Below, piece after piece: positions 1-6,803 of a stretch of DNA of 40,278 bases. The stretch lies in NCBI GenBank assembly GCA_016280915.1, contig JAEEHQ010000077.1, positions 1 through 40,278 on the forward strand, given 5' to 3'. The DNA is from Bacteroidales bacterium (lineage in GTDB: Bacteria > Bacteroidota > Bacteroidia > Bacteroidales > P3). The position numbers were made by a program, and so were the translations under genes. Positions within the stretch are counted from its first letter, which is position 1. The number at the start of each line of letters is the position of its first letter. Below the pieces are notes generated by a model that did not search any database, was not told the origin of the DNA, and was given only the letters and a program-made list of their open reading frames with translations.

Positions 1-1
1 C

Positions 2-1807
2 GAGGTGAACCGCAGCCTTAACAATGTGGAGATACACTATACCGTCCAGGGTCACGACTACTATCATCCCGTTGTCAAGGTCGGTGTCAGCGACGCCGGC
101 GGTGCCAACCCCCTCTGGCTCGACTCCTCCGTCGTCCTTGGTGGCTCCCATGAATTGAGCCTTTATCTCAATGGTTTCACCGGCTCGCAGCGTCACATCA
201 TCTTCAATGGCGATTTTCAATCTTATCTGATTGAGGTGCGTATCGAGGAAATCAACGCCTGTGTCCCCGTCGCTCATGTCGGGGTGCACCAGCTCACCGA
301 CACCACAGCCCTCCTTCAGTGGGAGCCCGCAGCCGAAGAGAACGCGTGGGCCGTCTATCTGGATGGCACCCTGCAAGGCATCACTACGACTCCCTCCTTC
401 GCCCTCAATGGTCTCACTGCTTCTACAAGCTATACCGCCGCTGTGCGTGCTATATGTGCCGCCGCCGATACTTCGGTGGCTACCACCGCGACATTCACCA
501 CCGCCTGCTCGCAAGCCTCCCTGCCTTGGAATGAAGATTTCACTGCCTATGATTACACGGTGTCTTCTTTTACCGCCACCTGCTGGCGTCTGTATCTCCG
601 TGCTTCCGACACCTATGCCCGAGCCACCATTAATCGCACGGGCATCGCCGACAACTACATGCATCTTGAGGACTACGGTTTGTTCTACGACAACCCTGCC
701 GGAATAGAATACAACTATGTTGTCTCGCCCCTTATCGACCCGCAGGGACACCACCTCCACATTTCGTTCCAAGGGGTGATGACTTTCTATCAGAACACAC
801 CTGGCAACTCTACCCTCGGCATTGTCACCGACATAACCGACACATCCACCTTCATCCCACTTCTCGACTTCGAAGAAGCCCTCAACCTCAACACCTACTC
901 CAACTATCAGGTCAACACCGACACGCTCGTCCCTGTGGCAGTGTTCAACCAGCCGGTTGCATTAGCCTTCCGCTGGCGTGGAGTACAGGTGGAGTGCAAC
1001 ATCGATAATATCAATGTCACCGTCAGCACCCTGCCACTGATACCCGACACCGTCTGGCGTACTGTCGAGGTAGCTAGTAGTGATACAAGTCTGGGTATCG
1101 TCACGGGTGGTGGCGTGTATGCCGATAGTAGTCTTGTCACCATCACTGCCCTGCCCAACAGTGCTCCCATGCCTGATGTCCATTACGAATTTGACCACTG
1201 GAACGACGGCAATACTATCAACCCGCGTCAGTTGATGGTGGTCAGCGACACCGCCTTCGTGGCCTATTTCCGTGTCGTCAACGACACCACCATCGAACCT
1301 CCCGACACCGTTTGGCGTACCGTCATAGTCAGTAGCAATGATGAGAGTCTTGGTATCGTCACCGGTGGCGGTGTCTATTTGGATAGCAGTATCGTCACTC
1401 TTGTCGCGCAGCCCCTCACACCTCCGACGACGGAGTTCCATGTGGTGTTTGACCGTTGGGACAATGGCGACACCACCAATCCGCGCCAACTGATGGTCGT
1501 CAGCGACACTGCTTTCGTTGCCTATTTCCGTGTCATCGACGACACTGTAGGCATTGCTCAAGCTCAATCTGCCGACCTCCTTCTTGTGCCCAACCCTGCC
1601 AGACAGCGTGTAGAGGTGGCTGTATCAGGAATGACGCTCCCCGTGGAGCTACAGCTTTTCGGTGTCGACGGTCGTTGCGTGCTGGAACGTACCCTCACGT
1701 TTGAGCGCACGATGGTTGACCTTTCACACCTAAGTTCAGGCACCTACTATGCTAGGGTGACCCATCCTGCCGTAACTGTGGTTAGAAAACTGCTAATAGC
1801 TCACTAA
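2..1807 (+). CDS. T9SS-exported surface protein, 3' part (fibronectin III-like and InlB-type repeats)
   Basis: The reading frame is open to the left edge, so the true start lies outside the window; the GTG at 5 is only an internal codon. About 600 residues remain. A fibronectin III-like segment lies around residues 90-165. Next comes a jelly-roll-like stretch with many aromatics, and then two tandem copies of an 86-residue unit (about DNA 1043-1300 and 1301-1546) with the GGGVY and F(D)xW(ND)xG signatures of divergent InlB B-repeat (Flg_new_2-like) domains. The last 80 residues match a T9SS type A sorting domain: VPNPA near its start, a central LFGVDGR and the ending LSSGTYYARV...KLLI. Family knowledge says such proteins cross the outer membrane by type IX secretion and are anchored or released at the surface. 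Substrate and role are unknown. It ends 10 bp from a convergent gene. Confidence 0.85.
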   Translation, partial: EVNRSLNNVEIHYTVQGHDYYHPVVKVGVSDAGGANPLWLDSSVVLGGSHELSLYLNGFTGSQRHIIFNGDFQSYLIEVRIEEINACVPVAHVGVHQLTDTTALLQWEPAAEENAWAVYLDGTLQGITTTPSFALNGLTASTSYTAAVRAICAAADTSVATTATFTTACSQASLPWNEDFTAYDYTVSSFTATCWRLYLRASDTYARATINRTGIADNYMHLEDYGLFYDNPAGIEYNYVVSPLIDPQGHHLHISFQGVMTFYQNTPGNSTLGIVTDITDTSTFIPLLDFEEALNLNTYSNYQVNTDTLVPVAVFNQPVALAFRWRGVQVECNIDNINVTVSTLPLIPDTVWRTVEVASSDTSLGIVTGGGVYADSSLVTITALPNSAPMPDVHYEFDHWNDGNTINPRQLMVVSDTAFVAYFRVVNDTTIEPPDTVWRTVIVSSNDESLGIVTGGGVYLDSSIVTLVAQPLTPPTTEFHVVFDRWDNGDTTNPRQLMVVSDTAFVAYFRVIDDTVGIAQAQSADLLLVPNPARQRVEVAVSGMTLPVELQLFGVDGRCVLERTLTFERTMVDLSHLSSGTYYARVTHPAVTVVRKLLIAH

Positions 1808-1817
1808 CGTCGGGCGA

Positions 1818-2708
1818 TTAGTCCATCTTGCGCTTGGGAAGGTCTGGGGTTAGCATATCGGGCTTTTCCACGTTGCCGTAGCTTTCGGAGGCTTGGGCCA
1901 ACGCCTCGTCGGTGGTGTATTGCTCATATAGACGGCAAGTGGTGAGCACCTTCTGTGTCGAAGCACTCTGCTCCTTTTCACCGAACAGCACCACTGCCCA
2001 GCCCGTGTTCTCATCGTCGGCACCGCCTATCGCCAGCCGCCCGTCGTGCGAGTAGAACTGCCAGCTCTGCAACGCGGGATTCTGCCGCGGGTCGTTGTCC
2101 AACGCCAACTCACAGCAGTTCACCATCACCTTTGGGCAGTCGTCCTGCATCCGTTGCTCAAAGTGGTAGAAGCGCACCTTGTCGCCAGGCATCAGCTGCG
2201 GGTTACGGCTTCTGCTGCAGAGCAGTTGGCGCAAATCGTCGTTGCAGCCGATGCTCAGCCCCCGCGTTTCTCGCTCATCAATGCCGGTCAGCAGGTTGGT
2301 CAGCACCACCCGCTCACCACTTCCCAGCACCGCAAAGTCGTATTCCACCTCCGGCAGCCGCCCCTCCGACACCACCATCCTCGGCATCAGCAACGCCGCC
2401 CCCTGTTGCGCCTGCTGCTTAGAAAGGTAAACCGTCGGCAAAGCCGAGTTCGCCCGCAGGAAGGCGTTGTAGGCTATCGCTCCATCCGACGCTGTCATCA
2501 ATGGTTTGTAAGTGGAGCAAAAACTCTTCCACAAAGCGATGCTGTGCCGCATCTTTTCCCGTGTCTTAAACTGACCCAATGACTGCTTGTCCGACACAGC
2601 ACGTGTACTAGTGCGTGCAATAATCTTCCCACGACGACGATAGAAGGTTATTCCCTGCCCAGCAATGCGTCCAATGAAAACAAGTGTTGTATTCTGTGCT
2701 TTACTCAT
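1818..2708 (-). CDS. Conserved hypothetical protein, possibly DUF6266-like
   Basis: A 296-residue protein with no signal peptide or membrane segment. I do not recognise it with certainty. The N-terminus has a short basic stretch (GRIAGQGITFYRRRGK) followed by ARTSTRAVSDKQSLGQFKTREKMRHSIALWKSF, which is close in style to the Bacteroidota DUF6266 family (a Gly-rich start, then a TPAQ-like region and a conserved F/W). The rest is beta-rich with many short strands. The C-terminal 30 residues are polar and probably disordered. The start is the only ATG at the head of the frame, 144 bp downstream of a good promoter. It converges on the T9SS gene with 10 bp between the stops and no terminator seen. 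Function unknown; the DUF6266 link is a visual resemblance only. Confidence 0.75.
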   Translation of the reverse strand: MSKAQNTTLVFIGRIAGQGITFYRRRGKIIARTSTRAVSDKQSLGQFKTREKMRHSIALWKSFCSTYKPLMTASDGAIAYNAFLRANSALPTVYLSKQQAQQGAALLMPRMVVSEGRLPEVEYDFAVLGSGERVVLTNLLTGIDERETRGLSIGCNDDLRQLLCSRSRNPQLMPGDKVRFYHFEQRMQDDCPKVMVNCCELALDNDPRQNPALQSWQFYSHDGRLAIGGADDENTGWAVVLFGEKEQSASTQKVLTTCRLYEQYTTDEALAQASESYGNVEKPDMLTPDLPKRKMD

Positions 2709-2851
2709 ATTATAATAATTGATTTAATGTATGTTTATTCTTAATTAGAAACAATCATGAAAAGATATAGAAAATACATAGAAAATATATAGCATATAAA
2801 TAATTCAGGAACAATTAATTGTAAGTAATGGCTATTCGTTCTTTCAAAACG
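2709..2851. other. AT-rich leader/intergenic DNA
   Basis: This stretch holds only the leader of the minus-strand gene. It is rich in A and T with short repeats of an ATATAGAAAATA type. No open frame or stable hairpin was recognised. Confidence 0.5.
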
Positions 2852-2881
2852 CAAATATACAACTGATTTTCAACATACAAA
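2852..2881 (-). promoter_or_regulatory. Bacteroidota-type promoter for the 1818-2708 gene
   Basis: Read on the minus strand there is TTTG (2881-2878), an 18-base spacer, then TATATTTG (2859-2852), which matches the TTTG/TAnnTTTG consensus. It leaves an AT-rich leader of about 140 bases before the ATG at 2708. Confidence 0.6.
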
Positions 2882-2981
2882 GAAAAAACTTTCAAAATTC
2901 ATGAAAACAAGAATGATGCCTTATTGGTCCTTGTGCGATATGTCCGGTTATACCCCGAAAAACAAGGGTAATAATGCAACT

Positions 2982-3001
2982 TTTTCGGTTATATCCGAAA
3001 A
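2982..3001. promoter_or_regulatory. Operator-like perfect inverted repeat
   Basis: TTTTCGG, six bases, CCGAAAA: a perfect 7-bp inverted repeat that overlies the -33 region and spacer of the promoter at 3008-3015. A second, imperfect copy of the same CGGTTATA..CCGAAAA sequence lies about 41 bp upstream (2945-2962). Paired palindromes over a promoter suggest binding by a dimeric regulator. No regulator gene is adjacent. Confidence 0.4.
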
Positions 3002-3007
3002 TATTCG

Positions 3008-3015
3008 TATATTTG
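3008..3015 (+). promoter_or_regulatory. Promoter (-7 box TATATTTG) of the 3285-6595 operon
   Basis: TATATTTG fits TAnnTTTG exactly. A TTTC about 21 bases upstream (2983-2986) is a weak -33 element. Transcription would start near 3020 and give a leader of about 265 bases before the first gene, containing the structured element at 3104-3240. Confidence 0.55.
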
Positions 3016-3103
3016 CATCGTCAAACAAAAATAGAAAGATATGGCATAAATTAAAGAGAATAGTAGAAAAAAAGACATATTGAAGCGTATTCACTTTTCT
3101 TTG

Positions 3104-3240
3104 CAAGTGGAAATCTGGTAAATTTCTTCAAACTTACAGCAATAGAAAGGAGAAACGCTCACGATACCGTGAGCTTTCTTGTTGCTGTAAGGGTTTTACC
3201 AGAGCCTCCACTTGAACAAATGAAGTTCACGGCTTTTTAT
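3104..3240 (+). ncRNA. Structured RNA leader (nested long-helix element), family not recognised
   Basis: Five nested helices form one rod. CAAGTGGA (3104-3111) pairs with 3207-3214; TCTGGTAAA (3114-3122) with 3195-3203; CTTACAGCAA (3133-3142) with 3182-3191; AGAAAG (3144-3149) with 3174-3179; and GCTCACG (3157-3163) with 3168-3174, closing a four-base ATAC loop. The element is followed by a small TGAAC/GTTCA hairpin and a GGCTTTTTATT tract that could terminate transcription. It lies between the promoter and the first gene of the operon, so it could be a cis-regulatory leader or attenuator, or a separate small RNA ending near 3240. I cannot place it in a named Rfam family. Confidence 0.55.
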
Positions 3241-3284
3241 TGTCACCATCAAATGGCATATTAACAATATAAAATCACATTATA

Positions 3285-3791
3285 TTGAATCGGATAATTG
3301 TAAAAATGCTTGAAAAAGCAAAAGAAAAAGGCTATATCACAGAATGTGACAAAAGCCGTATCCTTACTATGGCAGAACGATACAACATCAAAGCTACTGA
3401 CATTGAAAAACTATTGGATAGTATCAGTATCAAACCAAGCCATAATGCTGAATTCAACAGAGATTTGTTGCCAGAACTTGTATCTTTTGAAGAAGCAAAA
3501 AAATGGGTTGAGAAACATAAACAACCTATTAAAATATACCCCTATGGTGGGAGGGCGCAATACCCATTCCATGTGCAAATAAAGGGCGATGACCTTCTTC
3601 TGACAGGTGACGAGCAAAATGGTAATCCCAGTAGATACCTCCTTACAGAGGCAAGGTGGAGAAGTTTTTATGATTACGTAGAGAAACATCCCAACATGTG
3701 CCGTGGTGAGTTAGGCGAAAAATACAAGAATTATGATTGTGACGATAGACGATATTGGCCGTCAATCATATCTATCTGTAAGAGTATGTAA
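3285..3791 (+). CDS. Hypothetical protein: AKEKGYIT N-terminal module plus MCRGEL/WPSIISICK domain
   Basis: 168 residues, soluble. The first 50 residues (LEKAKEKGYITE..., ending ...EKLLDSI) form a helical module shared with the next gene and resembling a SHOCT-like element. Residues about 62-168 form a domain paralogous to the 4576-4938 product, sharing RY-LT-W-SF-YV-HP-MCRGEL-Y-Y-C-WPSIISICK. A TTG start at 3285 is preferred over the ATG at 3306 because the 17 residues from TTG align without gaps to the 17 residues of the next protein up to the shared KEKGY. It is the first gene after the structured leader, and the stop is 17 bp before the next ATG. Domain and function are not recognised; the conserved Cys, Trp and His could mark a binding site. 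Confidence 0.7.
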   Translation: MNRIIVKMLEKAKEKGYITECDKSRILTMAERYNIKATDIEKLLDSISIKPSHNAEFNRDLLPELVSFEEAKKWVEKHKQPIKIYPYGGRAQYPFHVQIKGDDLLLTGDEQNGNPSRYLLTEARWRSFYDYVEKHPNMCRGELGEKYKNYDCDDRRYWPSIISICKSM

Positions 3792-3808
3792 ACTAAAAAA
3801 ATATAATT

Positions 3809-4561
3809 ATGCATCAAGATGTCGAAAAGCTGCTCAATGCAGCAAAAGAGAAAGGTTACATTACGGAGCGTCAACGGGAGATTATTATCTCTAAAGCACA
3901 ACAATTAGGAGAGGATATGAGCGAGGTTGAATTTCTGTTGGATGATATTCCAATAAAACAGCAAGAATCACTATCATCAAGTGTAAATAATGACCCTCGT
4001 CCATCCTCAAATAAGCAAGGCAGTGTGCGGAAATGTCCAGTGTGTGGAGCCATTGTGCAAAGTTATATGGTATCCTGTCCTGAATGCAAGTATGTATTTG
4101 AAAATGTATCTGCAAATAGTTCAATGGAGAGACTTTTGGAATTATTGCAGGTAGTTGATAACACAACAAATGATTCCAGTGTGTTTGATGACAACGTGTT
4201 TAGGAAGAAGAAATCAATTATTCAGAACTTTCCTGTTCCTAATACGAAAACAGACATAATCGACTTTATCATTGCTCTACAGCCCAAAGCATTAAATATA
4301 AATGACAGACTTGCTAAATCTTATTTTGTCAAATATGAAGAGTGTATTAACAAGGCAAAGTTATTATTTCCTGATGATAAAGAAATAGCTCTATTGTTAC
4401 TGGAATATGAGAAAGTTCGAAGAAAGGCAAAATTTTCATCAGAAGGAAAATATTCAGGTGCTACTCGATTCGCCGTAAAAGGCTGTCTTTGGTATCTTAT
4501 AATTACGATTGCATTTACTATTATTTGTTTTATTTTAGCGGCTATTGCAGGGGAGTTTTAA
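3809..4561 (+). CDS. Zinc-ribbon protein with C-terminal membrane anchor
   Basis: 250 residues. Residues 1-50 repeat the AKEKGYIT module of the preceding protein. C76, C79, C90 and C93 (CPVC...CPEC, ten residues between pairs) form a zinc ribbon. Residues 110-215 are helical and polar. A single membrane segment (about 224-247, LWYLIITIAFTIICFILAAIA) ends the protein, so the bulk should lie in the cytoplasm. A zinc ribbon plus one membrane helix next to an SPFH gene recalls YdjG beside YdjI in the Bacillus ydjFGHI (PspA-associated) operon; that is an analogy from layout, not shown homology. The next gene starts 14 bp downstream. Base composition is AT-rich like the rest of this locus. Confidence 0.75.
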   Translation: MHQDVEKLLNAAKEKGYITERQREIIISKAQQLGEDMSEVEFLLDDIPIKQQESLSSSVNNDPRPSSNKQGSVRKCPVCGAIVQSYMVSCPECKYVFENVSANSSMERLLELLQVVDNTTNDSSVFDDNVFRKKKSIIQNFPVPNTKTDIIDFIIALQPKALNINDRLAKSYFVKYEECINKAKLLFPDDKEIALLLLEYEKVRRKAKFSSEGKYSGATRFAVKGCLWYLIITIAFTIICFILAAIAGEF

Positions 4562-4575
4562 TCCAAACAAGAAAA

Positions 4576-4938
4576 ATGAAGAAGTACAACAAAGATATTC
4601 AATTGACATCCTATAAAGATGTATTCAACTGGCTTGTGTCTTGCGATGCCACGAAGCAGAACCCTATTTCTATTGAGAAATATGGAGGTCAAAGTCCTCG
4701 CCCATTTAGGACACATATTGAAGGGGGAGATATTATTCTGCGAAGCAACCCACTAGATTCAATCCAACGTAGATATATATTGACAAGGGAAAAATGGGAT
4801 TCTTTCTGCCATTATGTGACAGCGCATCCAGACATGTGCCGTGGCGAATTGGCCAACAATTACAGGCAATATGAATGTACTAACAAGTATTTCTGGCCAT
4901 CCATTATTTCCATCTGTAAACGATACCATAATAATTAA
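4576..4938 (+). CDS. Hypothetical protein, stand-alone MCRGEL/WPSIISICK domain
   Basis: 120 residues from the ATG at 4576. The frame is open further left to 4489, but that would overlap the preceding gene by 73 bp, so the internal ATG 14 bp after the preceding stop is preferred. The whole protein aligns with the C-terminal two thirds of the 3285-3791 product: an F-I/V-GGD-x-x-L strand, then RYILT, W-SF, HPDMCRGEL and the terminal WPSIISICK. It lacks the N-terminal AKEKGYIT module. Its stop is 4 bp before the next ATG, so translation is probably coupled to the SPFH gene. Function unknown. Confidence 0.75.
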   Translation: MKKYNKDIQLTSYKDVFNWLVSCDATKQNPISIEKYGGQSPRPFRTHIEGGDIILRSNPLDSIQRRYILTREKWDSFCHYVTAHPDMCRGELANNYRQYECTNKYFWPSIISICKRYHNN

Positions 4939-4942
4939 CAAT

Positions 4943-6244
4943 ATGGGACTATTCAATAAAAAAGAAGGTGGCGTGATGGATGTTATCCGTTGCGACGAAA
5001 AAGATTATTTAGTGTGGAAGTGGCGTCCTGCAGGGCAAGGCTTGAATTCCACACATAAAGAGAATGCTATTCGTTATGGCAGTACCCTGCATGTAAAAGA
5101 TGGCGAAATGGCAGTGTTTGTCTATAAGCAGAACGATGGTACTCAGCAGGACTACATTACGGGACCCTACAATGACACTATCAGGACGGCTAATTTCCCC
5201 GTGCTGACACGCATTGTGGGGTTGGCTTTCGGTGGTGAGTCACCATTCCCTGCAGAGGTCTATTTCTTCAATCTGCAAGGAAACAACCAAGTACGCTTCG
5301 CTGTGCCTTATTTCCCTGTAGCAGACCCACGCTTTCTGGATTTTACAGTACCTGTTGCTGTCCGTGGACAGTTAACGTTTAACCTTACAGACGTACCGAC
5401 ATTCATCAAACTGAACCGCTTGGTGGACTTCTCTTTGGATCAATTCATGGAACAAATAAAGGGTATGGTCGTCAAGTTTACTAAGAATTATGTGGCAAAC
5501 TATCCTATTGATAACGGTATTTCTGTGCTGCAGATAGAACGCAAGGTGGTGGATATTTGCGACATGATGCAGGCTCGGCTCGCTCCTCAAATGGCAGAAG
5601 ACTTTGGTGTGAACCTGAAGCGTCTGGATATCTCGGCCATAGAAATAGACCAAGAGAGCGAAGACTACATAGAGTTTGTGCATGTCACCAAAGAGCAGCA
5701 AAAGATAATCGCTGAGCAGGTTGGACGTCGTGCTGCCATTGAGACCGATATCTATGAACAGCAAGGTCAATTGGCGACAAAAAGCCAATACATACAGGCT
5801 CATGCCATCAATCAGCAGGCCGAGGTATTAAAGGCTGCTGCAAACAACCTTGGCCAGATAGGGCAGATGGATATTGGCAATGGAATTGCAGCAGGGATGA
5901 ACCCGGCAGGTATGATGATGGGCATGGCTATGGGCGGTGCTATGGGTGGTCAGATGGCCAATATGATGACCGGCATGGGTCAAATGCAGCAACAGGCTAT
6001 GCAAACACCGCCACCAATGATGCAGTATTATGTTAATGTTAACGGACAGAACCTTGGACCATGCAATATGCAGCAACTGCAACAAATGGCTCAAAGTGGA
6101 CAACTCACACAGCAAACTTATGTTTGGAAACAGGGTATGGCCAATTGGGATTTTGCTAGTAATATTCAAGAATTATCATTATTGTTCGGTGCCGTACCTC
6201 CTCCGTTGCCCCCAGCCCCTCCTGTTCAGTCTCAAAATAATTAA
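4943..6244 (+). CDS. SPFH-domain protein of the YdjI/virion-core-like type with C-terminal GYF_2 domain
   Basis: 433 residues from ATG 4943. An upstream ATG at 4841 is in frame but would lie deep inside the preceding gene. Residues 1-300 match the bacterial SPFH/Band 7 subfamily represented by YdjI: an MGLFNKK start, a VWKW motif, FxVPYFPVADPRF, then a long charged helix around EQQKIIAEQVGRRAAIETD. Residues about 305-358 are a Met/Gly/Gln-rich linker. Residues 359-405 (YYVNVNGQNLGP...LTQQTYVWKQGMANW) form a GYF_2-like domain, and a Pro-rich tail follows. Family knowledge: SPFH proteins oligomerise at membranes, and Bacillus YdjI supports PspA at stressed membranes. No pspA lies in this window. 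The gene is richer in G+C than the three before it. It is followed after 3 bp by a small membrane protein. Confidence 0.88.
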   Translation: MGLFNKKEGGVMDVIRCDEKDYLVWKWRPAGQGLNSTHKENAIRYGSTLHVKDGEMAVFVYKQNDGTQQDYITGPYNDTIRTANFPVLTRIVGLAFGGESPFPAEVYFFNLQGNNQVRFAVPYFPVADPRFLDFTVPVAVRGQLTFNLTDVPTFIKLNRLVDFSLDQFMEQIKGMVVKFTKNYVANYPIDNGISVLQIERKVVDICDMMQARLAPQMAEDFGVNLKRLDISAIEIDQESEDYIEFVHVTKEQQKIIAEQVGRRAAIETDIYEQQGQLATKSQYIQAHAINQQAEVLKAAANNLGQIGQMDIGNGIAAGMNPAGMMMGMAMGGAMGGQMANMMTGMGQMQQQAMQTPPPMMQYYVNVNGQNLGPCNMQQLQQMAQSGQLTQQTYVWKQGMANWDFASNIQELSLLFGAVPPPLPPAPPVQSQNN

Positions 6245-6247
6245 AAT

Positions 6248-6595
6248 ATGAAAGTAAAAGTTATACCTACTATTATTGCTTGTGGCATCAGCTCACTGCT
6301 TGCGTATGCATTTTACAACATCTGCCATACGGAAGGTAAGGAATTGTTGCTTGCTATTGGTGGTGGATTATGTATATTTGTGACTTTAGCTACAAGTCTT
6401 GGTCTCCGTTTCGAACAACCAAGAACTTCAGCAAATGTAGCTTTTGTCGGAGTTGTGTTCTTCTTGTTGATGCTTGTGAGCAACGCCATTTTTGCCTATT
6501 CGCACTTCGTGACGCATTCATATGTCATTGTTAATGGGTTATTACTGTTGTCTTTTTTATTGATTTCTTATTATGTGACAAAAGCGAAACAGTAA
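6248..6595 (+). CDS. Small integral membrane protein, four predicted helices
   Basis: 115 residues with four hydrophobic segments (about 7-26, 34-52, 64-85 and 91-110) and almost no soluble part. It ends in a short basic tail, TKAKQ. It starts 3 bp after the SPFH stop, so it is almost certainly co-translated with it and could be a membrane partner of the SPFH protein. No family recognised. A 6-bp hairpin just after the stop (6595-6612) lacks a T tract, so no clear terminator ends the operon. Confidence 0.75.
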   Translation: MKVKVIPTIIACGISSLLAYAFYNICHTEGKELLLAIGGGLCIFVTLATSLGLRFEQPRTSANVAFVGVVFFLLMLVSNAIFAYSHFVTHSYVIVNGLLLLSFLLISYYVTKAKQ

Positions 6596-6755
6596 GACAA
6601 GTATTATTGTCTAAAGGATGCTCGTGTTGAAGCTCTTTGCTTTCTGCAACGTCTAATACAAGTTAGGCAGAATTGAGGCAAAAAAGAATTGGAGACACAA
6701 AAAAAATTTCTGTCATTTGTGTTACTTAATTAGAATTTATAACAATTCAACAATA

Positions 6756-6803
6756 ATGAAGACAAATGGGGCTGCATTACACCAAAATGGTTTTACATTA
6801 TGA
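6756..6803 (+). CDS. Possible 15-residue leader peptide overlapping the TPR gene start
   Basis: ATG at 6756 opens a 15-codon frame whose TGA (6801-6803) overlaps the ATG at 6800 in an ATGATG arrangement. Such overlap allows translational coupling. It may equally be chance: there is no ribosome-binding site to judge by. Confidence 0.2.
   Translation: MKTNGAALHQNGFTL

Noticed and set aside
962-1567. 201-codon minus-strand frame opposite the T9SS gene
   Set aside because: The opposite frame has clear fibronectin-like, InlB-type and sorting-domain signatures; this one is a shadow created by the repeat.
2901-3083. 60-codon open frame
   Set aside because: It runs across the operator-like palindrome and promoter at 2982-3015 and ends just before the structured leader, with no family resemblance.
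3104-3214. Miniature inverted-repeat transposable element
   Set aside because: The arms are interrupted by asymmetric internal loops, and no target-site duplication flanks the element; an RNA fold explains it better.
4841-4942. Longer N-terminus for the SPFH protein
   Set aside because: It would lie inside the preceding gene, while MGLFNKK at 4943 is the usual start of this subfamily.
6595-6612. Hairpin AGACAA/TTGTCT after the SPFH operon as a terminator
   Set aside because: Weak A/T-rich 6-bp stem without a T tract.
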